Origin: Branchiibius sp. NY16-3462-2
Lineage (GTDB): Bacteria > Actinomycetota > Actinomycetes > Actinomycetales > Dermatophilaceae
Direction of reading: 5' to 3'
Length of the DNA: 64,000 nt
Assembly (NCBI RefSeq): GCF_001594145.1
Contig: NZ_LVCF01000035.1
Coordinates: 124,001 to 188,000 of the forward strand
Shown one piece after another: positions 53,065-61,285 of the stretch. Positions within the stretch are counted from its first letter, which is position 1. Each line of letters begins with the position of its first letter. Both the position numbers and the translations under genes were made by a program. The notes under the pieces are model-generated. The model saw only the letters and a program-made list of their open reading frames with translations. It made no database searches and was not told where the DNA came from.

Positions 53065-55218
53065 TCAGGCGGTGGCGTCGGTGATGGACGCCTTGGCTGC
53101 GTCGACGACGGCTTCGGGAGTGAAGCCGAACTTCTCGAACAGCACGGGACCTGCGGCACTGGCGCCGAAGTGGTCGATGGCCACGGTCCGGCCAGCGTCA
53201 CCGACGAAGTCGCGCCAGCCCAGTTGGCTGGCGGCCTCGACGCTGACCCGGGCCTTGATGGTCGGCGGAAGCACTTCGTCCCGGTAGGACTGGTCCTGCT
53301 CCAGGAACCATTCGCGGCACGGCATCGAGACCACCCGGGCCTTGATGTCCTCCTCGGCGAGCTGGTCGCGGGCGGTCAAGGCCAACGACACCTCACTACC
53401 CGTGGCGATCAGAATGACGTCCGGCGGCCCACCGGCCGCGTCGGCCAGCACGTAGGCACCGCGGGAGACCCCGTCGGCACTGGCATAGACGGTGCGGTCA
53501 ACGATCGGCAGGTTCTGCCGGGTCAGGGCCAGACCGGCCGGGCGGTCCTTGTGCTGCAGGATCGTCCGCCAGGCAATGGCCGTCTCGTTGGCGTCCGCCG
53601 GCCGGACGACATCCAGGCCGGGGATCGCGCGCAGCGCCGCCAGGTGCTCGATCGGCTGGTGGGTGGGACCGTCCTCGCCGAGGCCGATCGAGTCGTGCGT
53701 CCACACGAACGTCACCGGTAGCTGCTGGATGGCGGCCAGGCGTACGGCGGGGCGCATGTAGTCGGAGAACACCAGGAAGGTGCCCCCGTAGGGCCGGGTA
53801 AGTCCTTCCAGCGCAATGCCGTTCAGGATCATGCCCATGGCGTTCTCGCGGATTCCGAAGTGCAGGGTGCGCCCGTAGGGGCCGCCCTTCCACTCGCGGG
53901 TCTCGACGCCCTCGGGCAGGAAGCTGGGCTCACCTTCCATGGTCGTGTTGTTGGACTCCGCCAGGTCGGCCGAACCGCCCCACAGTTCCGGCATCACGGG
54001 TGCGAGCGCCGTGAGGATCTTCCCGGACGCGGCGCGCGTCGCGATGCCCTTGGCGTCGGCGTCGAACGTCGGGAACGCGCCAGCGAACCCGGTCGGCAAC
54101 TCGCCGGCGACCAGCCGGTCCAGCAGTTCCGCGCCGTCGGGGTTGTTCGCGCGCCACTTCTCGTAGCCGGGCTGCCAGGCCTCGTGCGCCGCCTTACCGC
54201 GGGCGGCGACCTCGCGGACATGCGAGATCACCTCATCGGACACCTCGAAGGTCTTGTCCGGGTCGAAGCCAAGCAGCTTCTTGGTGGCCGCTACCTCTTC
54301 GTCACCCAGGGCAGCACCGTGTGCCTTACCGGTGTCCTCCTTGGTGGGCGCCGGGTAGCCCAGGACCGTACGCAGCACGATGATGCTGGGCTGGTCGGTC
54401 ACCTTCTGAGCGGCCTGGATGGCGGCGTACAGCGCATCCACGTCCTCGACGTACGTGCCGTCCTCGGCCCGCGACTGCCGCCAGTCGACCACCTGCGTGT
54501 GCCAGCCGTACGCCGCGTAGCGGGCCGCGACGTCCTCGGAGAACGACACGTCGGTCTGGTCCTCGATCGAGATGTAGTTCTCGTCGTAGAACAGCGTCAG
54601 GTTGCCCAGCTTCTGCCGCCCGGCCAGGGACGAGGCCTCGCTGGAAACGCCCTCCATGATGTCGCCGTCACTGGCCACCGCGTAGATGTGGTGATCGAAC
54701 GGGCTTTCACCGGGCGCGGCGTCCGGGTCGAACAGGCCGCGCTGACGTCGCTGCGCCATCGCCATACCGACCGCCGAGGCCAGACCCGATCCGAGCGGGC
54801 CGGTCGTGATCTCGACCCCGACCGTGTGGTGTACCTCGGGGTGACCGGGGGTCTTGGAGCCCCAGGTGCGCAGCGCTTCCAGGTCCGACAACTCCAGGCC
54901 GTAGCCGCTGAAGTAGAGCTGGATGTACTGGGTGAGGCTGGAGTGGCCGCAGGAGAGTACGAAGCGGTCGCGGCCCAGCCAGTGCGGATCGGTCGGGTCG
55001 TGCTTCATGACCTTCTGGTAGAGCAGGTAGGCCAGGGGCGCCAGGCTCATGGCTGTGCCCGGGTGACCGTTCCCGGTCTTCTGGACGGCGTCGGCCGCGA
55101 GGACACGGACCGTGTCGACGGCGCGAATATCCACGTCGGTCCAACCGACCTTGTCGGCGATCGGAAGGGCAAGGGAGGGATCGCGCTGGGCGATGGGGGA
55201 CTGGGTTTCGACACTCAC
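53065..55218 (-). CDS. tkt: Transketolase
   Basis: 717-aa thiamine-diphosphate enzyme of the pentose-phosphate pathway. GNGHPGTAMSLAPL and CGHSSLTQYIQLYF are N-terminal signatures; the ThDP/metal motif reads ASDGDIMEGVSSEASSLAG with the distant Asn in YDENYIS; the Pyr domain has FGIRENAMGMILNG and THDSIGLGEDGPTHQPIEHL. GTG 55218 is fixed by AAGGAG (minus strand 55233-55228) nine bases upstream; 63 in-frame codons further upstream are non-coding. It produces sedoheptulose 7-phosphate, which is also the precursor of the heptose module at 7435-9724. Confidence 0.97.
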   Translation of the reverse strand: MSVETQSPIAQRDPSLALPIADKVGWTDVDIRAVDTVRVLAADAVQKTGNGHPGTAMSLAPLAYLLYQKVMKHDPTDPHWLGRDRFVLSCGHSSLTQYIQLYFSGYGLELSDLEALRTWGSKTPGHPEVHHTVGVEITTGPLGSGLASAVGMAMAQRRQRGLFDPDAAPGESPFDHHIYAVASDGDIMEGVSSEASSLAGRQKLGNLTLFYDENYISIEDQTDVSFSEDVAARYAAYGWHTQVVDWRQSRAEDGTYVEDVDALYAAIQAAQKVTDQPSIIVLRTVLGYPAPTKEDTGKAHGAALGDEEVAATKKLLGFDPDKTFEVSDEVISHVREVAARGKAAHEAWQPGYEKWRANNPDGAELLDRLVAGELPTGFAGAFPTFDADAKGIATRAASGKILTALAPVMPELWGGSADLAESNNTTMEGEPSFLPEGVETREWKGGPYGRTLHFGIRENAMGMILNGIALEGLTRPYGGTFLVFSDYMRPAVRLAAIQQLPVTFVWTHDSIGLGEDGPTHQPIEHLAALRAIPGLDVVRPADANETAIAWRTILQHKDRPAGLALTRQNLPIVDRTVYASADGVSRGAYVLADAAGGPPDVILIATGSEVSLALTARDQLAEEDIKARVVSMPCREWFLEQDQSYRDEVLPPTIKARVSVEAASQLGWRDFVGDAGRTVAIDHFGASAAGPVLFEKFGFTPEAVVDAAKASITDATA

Positions 55219-55423
55219 TGGGAAAGACTCCTTCGGCAGGACGCAGGTCGCATAACCGTTCGTGCCGAGCCTAGTCCTGCCACGACACTCGGGAGATGTG
55301 ATGTCGCCCTGACGAGGGTCCCGGCGGGGGAGGCTAGGATGGGCTCGCGCTTCGGGATGCTCATCGGCACCTGCATGGGCCCGAGCACCCGCCCTCCTGA
55401 CCGGCATCTACGACAAGGACATC
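55219..55423. promoter_or_regulatory. Divergent control region between tkt and ctaB
   Basis: 205 bp without a gene. Minus-strand TAGGCT (55273-55268) is a possible -10 for tkt and plus-strand TAGGAT (55335-55340) one for ctaB; neither has a convincing -35 at normal spacing. Nothing else stands out. Confidence 0.35.
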
Positions 55424-56416
55424 GTGACCGCGATCCGCCCGCACTCCGGTGCCGAGGAGACGGCAGCGGTGGATCCGATCGGCGGTGAGGCCGACGCCCC
55501 GGACACCGGTCTGCGGACCTGGCGGACCGTGGTGCGCGACTACGTGGCGCTGACCAAGCCGCGCATCATCGAACTGCTCCTGGTCACGACGTTCCCGGTG
55601 ATGTTCCTGGCCGATCGCGGTGTCCCCTCGGTGTGGCTCATCCTCGCAACGCTGGTCGGCGGCACGTTGTCCGCCGGGTCCGCCAACGCGTTCAACTGCT
55701 ACGTGGACCGGGACATCGACGCCAAGATGCACCGGACCCAGAACCGGCCGTTGGCTACCGGCGCCATCCGGCCCGGGTCGGCGCTCATCTTCGCCACCGC
55801 CCTCGGTGTGATCTCGGTGCTGTGGCTGGGTCTGCTGGTCAACTGGTTGTCGGCAGCCCTGTCGTTCGCGGCCATCGCGCTCTACGTCGGCTTCTACACG
55901 ATGCTGCTCAAACGCCGCACCGCCCAGAACATCGTCTGGGGTGGTGTCGCGGGGTGTATGCCGGTGCTGATCGGTTGGGCGGCGGTGCGCAACAGCCTCG
56001 ACTGGACACCGCTGGTGCTGTTCCTGGTGGTGTTCTTTTGGACGCCACCGCACTACTGGCCGCTGTCGATGCGCTTCAAGGACGACTACGCCGCCGCCGG
56101 CGTGCCGATGCTGCCCGTCGTGGCCGAGGACGTGGCTGTCGGCCGCAAGATCGTCGCCTACGCCTGGGCGACGTTGATCGCGACCCTGGTGCTCATCCCG
56201 GTCGGCGACATGGGTCTGATCTACATCGTCGTGGCTATTGCCTCGGGTGCGGTCTTCCTGCGTGAGTCACACCTGCTGCTGGCCCGCGCCAAGGCGGGCG
56301 CGCCGTACTCGGTGCTGAAACCGATGCGGCTCTTCCACTTCTCGATCAGCTACCTGACGCTGGTGTTCCTCGGAGTGGCAATCGACCCGCTGCTGCATCT
56401 GACGCCCTGGCACTGA
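55424..56416 (+). CDS. ctaB: Protohaem IX farnesyltransferase (haem O synthase)
   Basis: 330-aa polytopic UbiA-family prenyltransferase that attaches a farnesyl group to haem B to give haem O for cytochrome oxidase. The first Asp-rich motif is NCYVDRDIDAKMHRTQNRPL; the second region has FWTPPHYWPLSMRFKDDYAAAG with the conserved His. About nine helices. A 38-residue N-terminal tail precedes VRDYVALTKPRIIELLL. GTG 55424 begins the gene. Its last 71 bp overlap the end of the convergent ctaA, so the two haem A pathway genes share a tail. Confidence 0.95.
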   Translation: MTAIRPHSGAEETAAVDPIGGEADAPDTGLRTWRTVVRDYVALTKPRIIELLLVTTFPVMFLADRGVPSVWLILATLVGGTLSAGSANAFNCYVDRDIDAKMHRTQNRPLATGAIRPGSALIFATALGVISVLWLGLLVNWLSAALSFAAIALYVGFYTMLLKRRTAQNIVWGGVAGCMPVLIGWAAVRNSLDWTPLVLFLVVFFWTPPHYWPLSMRFKDDYAAAGVPMLPVVAEDVAVGRKIVAYAWATLIATLVLIPVGDMGLIYIVVAIASGAVFLRESHLLLARAKAGAPYSVLKPMRLFHFSISYLTLVFLGVAIDPLLHLTPWH

Positions 56417-57329
56417 CCGGGGCCCGCTCGCGCAGGCTGAGCACGGCCCAGGTCACGAAGACCACCAGCAGGCTGGCGCCCAGCATGTGCAGCAACACCA
56501 GCGGCGCGGGCACCCCGAGGAAGTACTGGGTGTAACCCAGAACCCCCTGCGCGAGGATCACGATCAGCACCCACAGCCAGTTGCGCCAGGGCTGGGAGTC
56601 CTTGGCCGTCAGCCGGATAGCGATGAGTACGGCAAGCACCAGGCCTAGGAGCAACATCACTGCGTCCGCGTGCAGCCAGGAGGTCGTCCGCGCATCGATG
56701 GCCAACCGGGCCGGTTGCGTGGCGTCGCCGGAGTGCGGGCCGGACCCGGTCACCATCGTGCCGAGCACCAGCACGATGACGGTCATCACCGAAGCGGCGA
56801 CCGCCAACCAACGGATCTCCTTGCGTACCAACCAGTTCCGGGGTGCGTCACCCTCACGTTCGCGCCACACCAGCCACGCTGACCCACACACCAGCAGCAT
56901 CGAGGTCAGGAAGTGGATCGCCACGATGGCCGGGTTGAGTTCGAGGTGGACGCTGATCCCGCCGACGATCGCCTGGATCGCGATCCCCAGGATGATCAGG
57001 CCGACGGGCAGCAGAAGGCCCTTGCGGTCGCGGGCCCACAGCCAGATGGCGACGAGCAGGGCGATCGCCACCAGGCCGACCAGGCCGGTCAACGTGCGGT
57101 TGCCGAACTCGACGTACTTATGCCAGGACTGCTCCTGGTGCGCGACCGGAACGTACGAACCCGGCACACACTGCGGCCAGGTCGGGCAACCCAGCCCGCT
57201 GCCGGTCAACCGCACCAGACCGCCGGTGCACACGATCAGCACCTCGACGACGAGGTTGAGCCAGACCAGGAATCGCAGGACCCGGTGCGTCGGCACGGCG
57301 CGCGGCAGGATCGGGAACAGGGCACTCAT
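56346..57329 (-). CDS. ctaA: Haem A synthase (COX15/CtaA)
   Basis: 327-aa eight-helix membrane protein that oxidises haem O to haem A. CTGGLVRLTGSGLGCPTWPQC holds the family motif with a Cys pair in the first loop; the four haem-ligand His regions are visible in WHKYVEFGNRTLTG, IHFLTSML, LHADAVMLLLG and LLHMLGASLL; GPHSGD is the second family motif. The start is placed at ATG 57329 because GGAG lies six bases before it and it forms TGATG with the ABC permease stop; ATG 57341 is possible. Coupled to the ABC exporter genes, convergent with ctaB. Confidence 0.93.
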   Translation of the reverse strand: MSALFPILPRAVPTHRVLRFLVWLNLVVEVLIVCTGGLVRLTGSGLGCPTWPQCVPGSYVPVAHQEQSWHKYVEFGNRTLTGLVGLVAIALLVAIWLWARDRKGLLLPVGLIILGIAIQAIVGGISVHLELNPAIVAIHFLTSMLLVCGSAWLVWREREGDAPRNWLVRKEIRWLAVAASVMTVIVLVLGTMVTGSGPHSGDATQPARLAIDARTTSWLHADAVMLLLGLVLAVLIAIRLTAKDSQPWRNWLWVLIVILAQGVLGYTQYFLGVPAPLVLLHMLGASLLVVFVTWAVLSLRERAPVSARASDAAAGRLPLRGTPASGS

Positions 57330-58090
57330 CAATCGCTCCATCGGAAGAACCGGGCCGTCAGCGCGGTGGCCAGCGCGCCCCAGAGAATCAGGACCAGGAC
57401 CGGCAGCACCAATGAGGTGTCATGCCCCTGGAGAGCAGCGCGCAGACCGTCACCGAGCGCGCCCGAGGGCAGGTACCGCACGACGTCGCCGAGACCACCC
57501 AGCCGGTCGGTCGGGATCAGCAGGCCGCCGCCGGCCGCCAGCAGCACCCAGATCAGGTTCGCGACCGCCAGGACCCCCTCGGCGCGCAGCGTCCCCGCCA
57601 GCAGCAGCGCCAGGGCTACCCACGTCCAGGTGCCCAGGATCAGCAGCAGCACACCGGCCAGGATTCCGGGCAGGTGCGGTCGCCAGCCGAAACCGATACC
57701 GATCGCGGACAGCACCACGGTCTGGATGGCAACGACAGCGAGTACGGCGAGTGCTTTGCCGGCCAGCAGGCCGCCGCGTCCCAGGGGGCTGGCTCCCAGG
57801 AGCCGCAACACGCCGTACCGTCGATCGAAACCGGTCGCGATGGCCTGTCCGGTGAATGCCGTCGAGACGACCGCCAGTGCAAGGACGCCGGGCACCGCGA
57901 CATCGATGCGCCGGCCCGGACCGAGCGAGGGAATGGTCGAGACCGCGAGGCCGACCAGTGCCACCACCGGCAGCACGACGGACACCAGCAGTTGTTCGCC
58001 GTTGCGCAACAGGGTCTGCGCCTCATAGACGCCCTGGGCACGCACCCGCGCGGCAGGGGAGGGCAGGGTCGCCGTGGTGGTCGTGGTCAT
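57329..58090 (-). CDS. ABC-2 type transporter permease
   Basis: 253-aa membrane protein with six helices of the ABC-2 exporter class. After a short Thr-rich N-terminus, AQTLLRNGEQLLVSVVLP begins the first helix region; RRYGVLRLLGASPLGRGGLL is the conserved cytoplasmic loop. ATG 58090 overlaps the ATPase stop (ATGA); the open frame upstream lies over the ATPase gene. The substrate is unknown. The gene order ATPase-permease-ctaA is common in actinobacteria and hints at a role in respiratory-chain assembly, but this is inference. Confidence 0.86.
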   Translation of the reverse strand: MTTTTTATLPSPAARVRAQGVYEAQTLLRNGEQLLVSVVLPVVALVGLAVSTIPSLGPGRRIDVAVPGVLALAVVSTAFTGQAIATGFDRRYGVLRLLGASPLGRGGLLAGKALAVLAVVAIQTVVLSAIGIGFGWRPHLPGILAGVLLLILGTWTWVALALLLAGTLRAEGVLAVANLIWVLLAAGGGLLIPTDRLGGLGDVVRYLPSGALGDGLRAALQGHDTSLVLPVLVLILWGALATALTARFFRWSD

Positions 58091-58797
58091 CGCACCGGCC
58101 GGGTCAGCTCGAAGTAGGTGTCGGCGAGGGACGCCCCGGCCGCCACGGTAGCGGGCGTTCCGGCCGCTACGACCCGTCCGGCGGCCATGATCACGATGTC
58201 GTCGGCCAACTGTTCGGCTTCCTCGAAGGAATGGGTCGTCACGACGACCGCGCAGCCGCGGTCGCGTTCCTCGCGCACCAGATCCCAGACGTCCAGCCGG
58301 GCGTGCGGGTCCAGGCCGGCGCTGGGTTCGTCCAGGAAGGCGACCTCGGGCCGGGGTAGCAGGGCTGCCGCCAGCGCAACCCGCTGGCGCTGCCCACCGG
58401 ACAGTCGCCGTACCGTGGTCTTCTCGAACGCGGCCAGCCCGAGCCGGTCGCGCAACTGCGGCAGGGCGCCGGTGTCGGGATAGAGCCGGGTCAGGTGGGT
58501 CAGGAAGCGGCCGGCCGCGACGCTGCCGGGCAGACCACCGTCCTGCAGCATGACCCCGACCCGGGCGCGGTGCTGCGCATCGGCGCCCCACGGGTTGACT
58601 CCCAGCACCGTGATGGACCCGGAGTCGGGCCGTCGCAGACCCTCGGCCATCTCGATGATGCTGGTCTTGCCTGCCCCGTTCGGACCGAGCACGCAGGTGA
58701 TCCGGCCGGCCGCTGCCGACCAGGTCAGGCCGTCCAACGCGCGGGTGGCTCCGTACGAATGCACGACGTCGCGGATCTCAACTGCTGCGGACGTCAC
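58087..58797 (-). CDS. ABC transporter ATP-binding protein
   Basis: 236-aa ATPase of the CcmA/ABC-2 exporter type. Walker A GPNGAGKTS, Q-loop in GVMLQDGGLPGSV, signature RRLSGGQRQRVALAAAL, Walker B in VAFLDEPSAGLD and H-loop in VVVTTHSFEEAEQ. GTG 58797 lies eight bases after a minus-strand TAGAAT; 76 further in-frame codons upstream run antisense to the GH3 gene and are rejected. First gene of the operon with the permease and ctaA. Confidence 0.9.
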   Translation of the reverse strand: MTSAAVEIRDVVHSYGATRALDGLTWSAAAGRITCVLGPNGAGKTSIIEMAEGLRRPDSGSITVLGVNPWGADAQHRARVGVMLQDGGLPGSVAAGRFLTHLTRLYPDTGALPQLRDRLGLAAFEKTTVRRLSGGQRQRVALAAALLPRPEVAFLDEPSAGLDPHARLDVWDLVREERDRGCAVVVTTHSFEEAEQLADDIVIMAAGRVVAAGTPATVAAGASLADTYFELTRPVR

Positions 58798-58811
58798 GAG
58801 GGTCAATTCTA
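58798..58811 (-). promoter_or_regulatory. Candidate leaderless -10 element for the ABC exporter-ctaA operon
   Basis: On the minus strand TAGAAT (58811-58806), close to consensus, ends eight bases before GTG 58797. Confidence 0.5.
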
Positions 58812-58835
58812 TGCGAGCGGCGCGGGTGCCTCGGT

Positions 58836-58847
58836 TAGGGTCGGTGG
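58836..58847 (+). promoter_or_regulatory. Candidate leaderless -10 element for the first GH3 gene
   Basis: TAGGGT (58836-58841) ends six bases before GTG 58848. The expected -35 areas of this and the divergent promoter overlap. Confidence 0.5.
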
Positions 58848-60104
58848 GTGAACCGGCGCGTACGGACGGCGACCATTGCCGGGGTGGTGCTGGGCCTCTC
58901 CGCGTGCAGTTCGCCGACGACGGCGCCGCCGGCACCCACCTCGACATCGATTCCCACCGCCCCGGCCACGGGCACGTCGACCACGACCCCGTCGAGTCCC
59001 ACCTCCTCGGCGAGTAGCTCGCCATCCTCAGCCCCCTCGTCGGGCACCACCTCGACGTCCGGGCCCTGCACTGCGGCGCAGGTGGTGGCCCGGCTCAGCC
59101 TGGACCAGCAGGTGGGGCAGGTGTTCATGGTGGGCAATCCCGCTAAGGGCGTGAGCTCGTTGCTGTCGGGGTGGGCGTCCCGTCATCACGTGGGCAACGT
59201 GATGTTGACCGGTCGCAGTACGGCGCCCGCTGGCCAGATCGCCGACCTCACCGCTGGTCTGCGGCAGCTGACCACCGTGTCCGGTGTGCGCCCGTTGATC
59301 GCCACCGATCAGGAGGGCGGCAACGTCCAGGTGCTCAAAGGCCCGGGCTTCGATCGCATGCCGACCGCGCTGGTGCAGGGCGGCTGGCGCGGCACGACCC
59401 TCGTGGAGCGCGCGGGACGCTGGGCCCGGCAACTCACAGCGGCCGGGGTGAATATGAACCTGGCGCCCGTGGCCGATACGCCGGCGGCCGGCGCGCACAA
59501 CCCACCGGTCGGCGACCTCGACCGGGAGTTCGGGCACACGCCGCAAACGGCCGGTGCGGGCGCTGCCGCCTTCGCCAAAGGCCAACTGGCACAAGGAATT
59601 GCGCTGAGCGTCAAACACTTCCCCGGGCTGGGGTCCGTCACCAGCAACACCGACTTCTCCGCGTCGGTCGTCGACACAGCGACCGGCAAGGATTCACCGT
59701 CCGTCGGTGCGTTCCGGCAGGTGATCGACGCAGGGGTGCCGTTCGTGATGGTCGCTTCCGCGACGTACCAGAAGATCGACCCGGACCACCTCGCGGTCTT
59801 CTCACCGGTGATCCTGTCCTGGCTGCGTTCGGGTCTCGGGTTCTCCGGTGCGGTGATCACTGACGATCTCAGCGGCGCCAAGGCACCCCAGATCCTGCCC
59901 GCCGGCCAGCGGGCGGTCACCGCTCTGGCGGCCGGTGACGATCTGCTCTTGTTATCGGCTGCACCCCAGGTGCTGCCGACGATGTGGCAGGCGGTCCGCG
60001 ATCGCGCGGCGTCCGACCAGGAGTTCCGGGCGCGGCTCACCCAGGCCGCGACCCGGGTCATCACGGTCAAAAAACAGATGGGACTGGTGACATGCACAAG
60101 CTGA
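58848..60104 (+). CDS. GH3 beta-N-acetylhexosaminidase-like lipoprotein (LpqI type)
   Basis: 418-aa exported lipoprotein. A short basic signal ends in the lipobox LSAC, then a Ser/Thr/Pro linker (about 22-70) spans the wall. The GH3 barrel follows: VGQVFMVGNP, IATDQEGGNVQVLKG, MNLAPVADTP, VKHFPGLGSVTSNTD and the nucleophile Asp in VITDDLSGA. The KHFPGHG...DSH pattern of NagZ, which supplies the Asp-His acid/base pair, is replaced by KHFPGLG...SNTD, as I recall for mycobacterial LpqI. Likely cuts muropeptide or glycan GlcNAc linkages at the cell surface. Its 3' end overlaps the second GH3 gene by 13 bp. Confidence 0.85.
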   Translation: MNRRVRTATIAGVVLGLSACSSPTTAPPAPTSTSIPTAPATGTSTTTPSSPTSSASSSPSSAPSSGTTSTSGPCTAAQVVARLSLDQQVGQVFMVGNPAKGVSSLLSGWASRHHVGNVMLTGRSTAPAGQIADLTAGLRQLTTVSGVRPLIATDQEGGNVQVLKGPGFDRMPTALVQGGWRGTTLVERAGRWARQLTAAGVNMNLAPVADTPAAGAHNPPVGDLDREFGHTPQTAGAGAAAFAKGQLAQGIALSVKHFPGLGSVTSNTDFSASVVDTATGKDSPSVGAFRQVIDAGVPFVMVASATYQKIDPDHLAVFSPVILSWLRSGLGFSGAVITDDLSGAKAPQILPAGQRAVTALAAGDDLLLLSAAPQVLPTMWQAVRDRAASDQEFRARLTQAATRVITVKKQMGLVTCTS

Positions 60105-61219
60105 TGGCGACTGCGGGAGTGCTGGCGCTCGCCGCGCCGCTGGTTACGGTGTCGCCGGCGGCACAGGCGAGCACGTGCAGCGCGGCCGCTGTGGTGGCCC
60201 GAATGTCCCTGCCCCAGCAGGTCGGTCAGGTGTTCATGGTCGGAAACCCGGTCGGATCGGTCAGTGCGACCCTGCGCCGGCAGGTAGGCACCTATCACGT
60301 GGGCAACATCATGCTCACCGGGCGTTCCCACGCGACTGTCGCCTCCGTGGGCGCGGTCAACCGTTCGGTGCAGTCCCTGACCGGCAGCGGGACGGGCGGC
60401 GTCCGGATGTTCATTGCCACCGACCAGGAGGGTGGCTACGTCCAGGTGCTGCAGGGCAGCGGGTTCGACCGGATGCCGACCGCGCTGGTCCAGGGTGGCT
60501 GGTCGGCCGCGACCATCCAGGCCAGGGCGGCGCGCTGGGCGGGGCAGTTACGGATGGCCGGACTGAACATGAACCTCGCCCCGGTCGCCGACACCGTGCC
60601 GATCGGCCGCCGCAACCCGCCGATCGGGACTTTCCAGCGCGAGTTTGGTCACACGTCGTACGCGACCACGAAGGGGGCCGTGGCCTTCACCAGGGGTCAG
60701 GTGCGAGCGGGCGTTGCGGTGTCGGTCAAGCATTTCCCCGGACTGGGCCTGGTGTCGGCGAACACCGACACCACTGCCAACGTGGTCGACCGGAGCACGA
60801 CGACCGCTTCGCCGTACATCAACTCGTTCGTCGCGGCGCTCCGCGCGGGCGCACCTTTCGTGATGATGTCCTCGGCGCGCTACAGCCGCATCGACAACAG
60901 CAACCTGGCGGTCTTCTCCAGCCGGATCATCGCCTGGTTGCGGGGTACTTTGCGATTCTCCGGTCCGATCATCACCGACGATCTCAGCGCCGCGAAAGCG
61001 CCCGCGGTCTTCGCGCCCGGAGTACGCGCGACGAAGGCCATCGATGCAGGGGACACCATGGTGCTGGTGTCCGCCGCGCCCGCCGTGCTCCCGGCGATGT
61101 GGCAGGCGGTGTACCGGCGGGCCGGCACCGATGCGGGGTTCCGGGCCAAGGTGCGGGCCGCAGCGACGAAGAACCTGGGGGTCAAACAGGCCTGGGGCCT
61201 GCTCGGCTGTCGGAAGTGA
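60092..61219 (+). CDS. Secreted GH3 beta-N-acetylhexosaminidase-like protein, tandem paralogue
   Basis: 375-aa paralogue of the preceding gene, sharing QVGQVFMVGNP, ATDQEGG, GFDRMPTALVQGGW and VKHFPGLG. It has a Sec signal (MATAGVLALAAPLVTV ending PAAQAS) but no lipobox and no Ser/Thr linker, so it should be released or wall-bound. The nucleophile region is IITDDLSAAKAP; the loop that normally carries the Asp-His pair reads VSANTDTT. ATG 60092 (with GGGA eight bases upstream) is used; ATG 60104 forms TGATG with the previous stop and is also possible. Arisen by tandem duplication and then diverged in location. Confidence 0.85.
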   Translation: MHKLMATAGVLALAAPLVTVSPAAQASTCSAAAVVARMSLPQQVGQVFMVGNPVGSVSATLRRQVGTYHVGNIMLTGRSHATVASVGAVNRSVQSLTGSGTGGVRMFIATDQEGGYVQVLQGSGFDRMPTALVQGGWSAATIQARAARWAGQLRMAGLNMNLAPVADTVPIGRRNPPIGTFQREFGHTSYATTKGAVAFTRGQVRAGVAVSVKHFPGLGLVSANTDTTANVVDRSTTTASPYINSFVAALRAGAPFVMMSSARYSRIDNSNLAVFSSRIIAWLRGTLRFSGPIITDDLSAAKAPAVFAPGVRATKAIDAGDTMVLVSAAPAVLPAMWQAVYRRAGTDAGFRAKVRAAATKNLGVKQAWGLLGCRK

Positions 61220-61225
61220 ACGATG

Positions 61226-61244
61226 CCAGGTAAGGCTGACCTGC
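61226..61244. promoter_or_regulatory. Degenerate IdeR/DtxR-like iron box over the suf -35
   Basis: CCAGGTAAGGCTGACCTGC matches the IdeR consensus at 13 of 19 positions and contains the inverted repeat CAGGT-N7-ACCTG. It covers the candidate -35 hexamer of the suf promoter. Confidence 0.5.
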
Positions 61245-61264
61245 CTAGAAGTGCCGTCGATAAT
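61236..61264 (+). promoter_or_regulatory. Candidate promoter of the suf operon
   Basis: CTGACC (61236-61241), a 17-bp spacer and GATAAT (61259-61264) form a good housekeeping promoter. Transcription would start near 61271, ten or so bases before the GTG of sufR. Confidence 0.6.
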
Positions 61265-61270
61265 TAGGTA

Positions 61271-61285
61271 ACACTCGTGTTGTGA
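61271..61285. promoter_or_regulatory. SufR-type operator overlapping the sufR start codon
   Basis: ACACT-CGTGT-TGTGA matches exactly the inverted repeat ACACT-N5-TGTGA that I recall for mycobacterial SufR. It spans the predicted transcription start and the GTG at 61282, so bound SufR would block its own operon. The nested perfect repeat AACAC-TC-GTGTT lies at 61270-61281. Confidence 0.7.

Noticed and set aside
53860..55488. 542-codon plus-strand open frame across tkt
   Set aside because: Antisense of transketolase with no recognisable domain.
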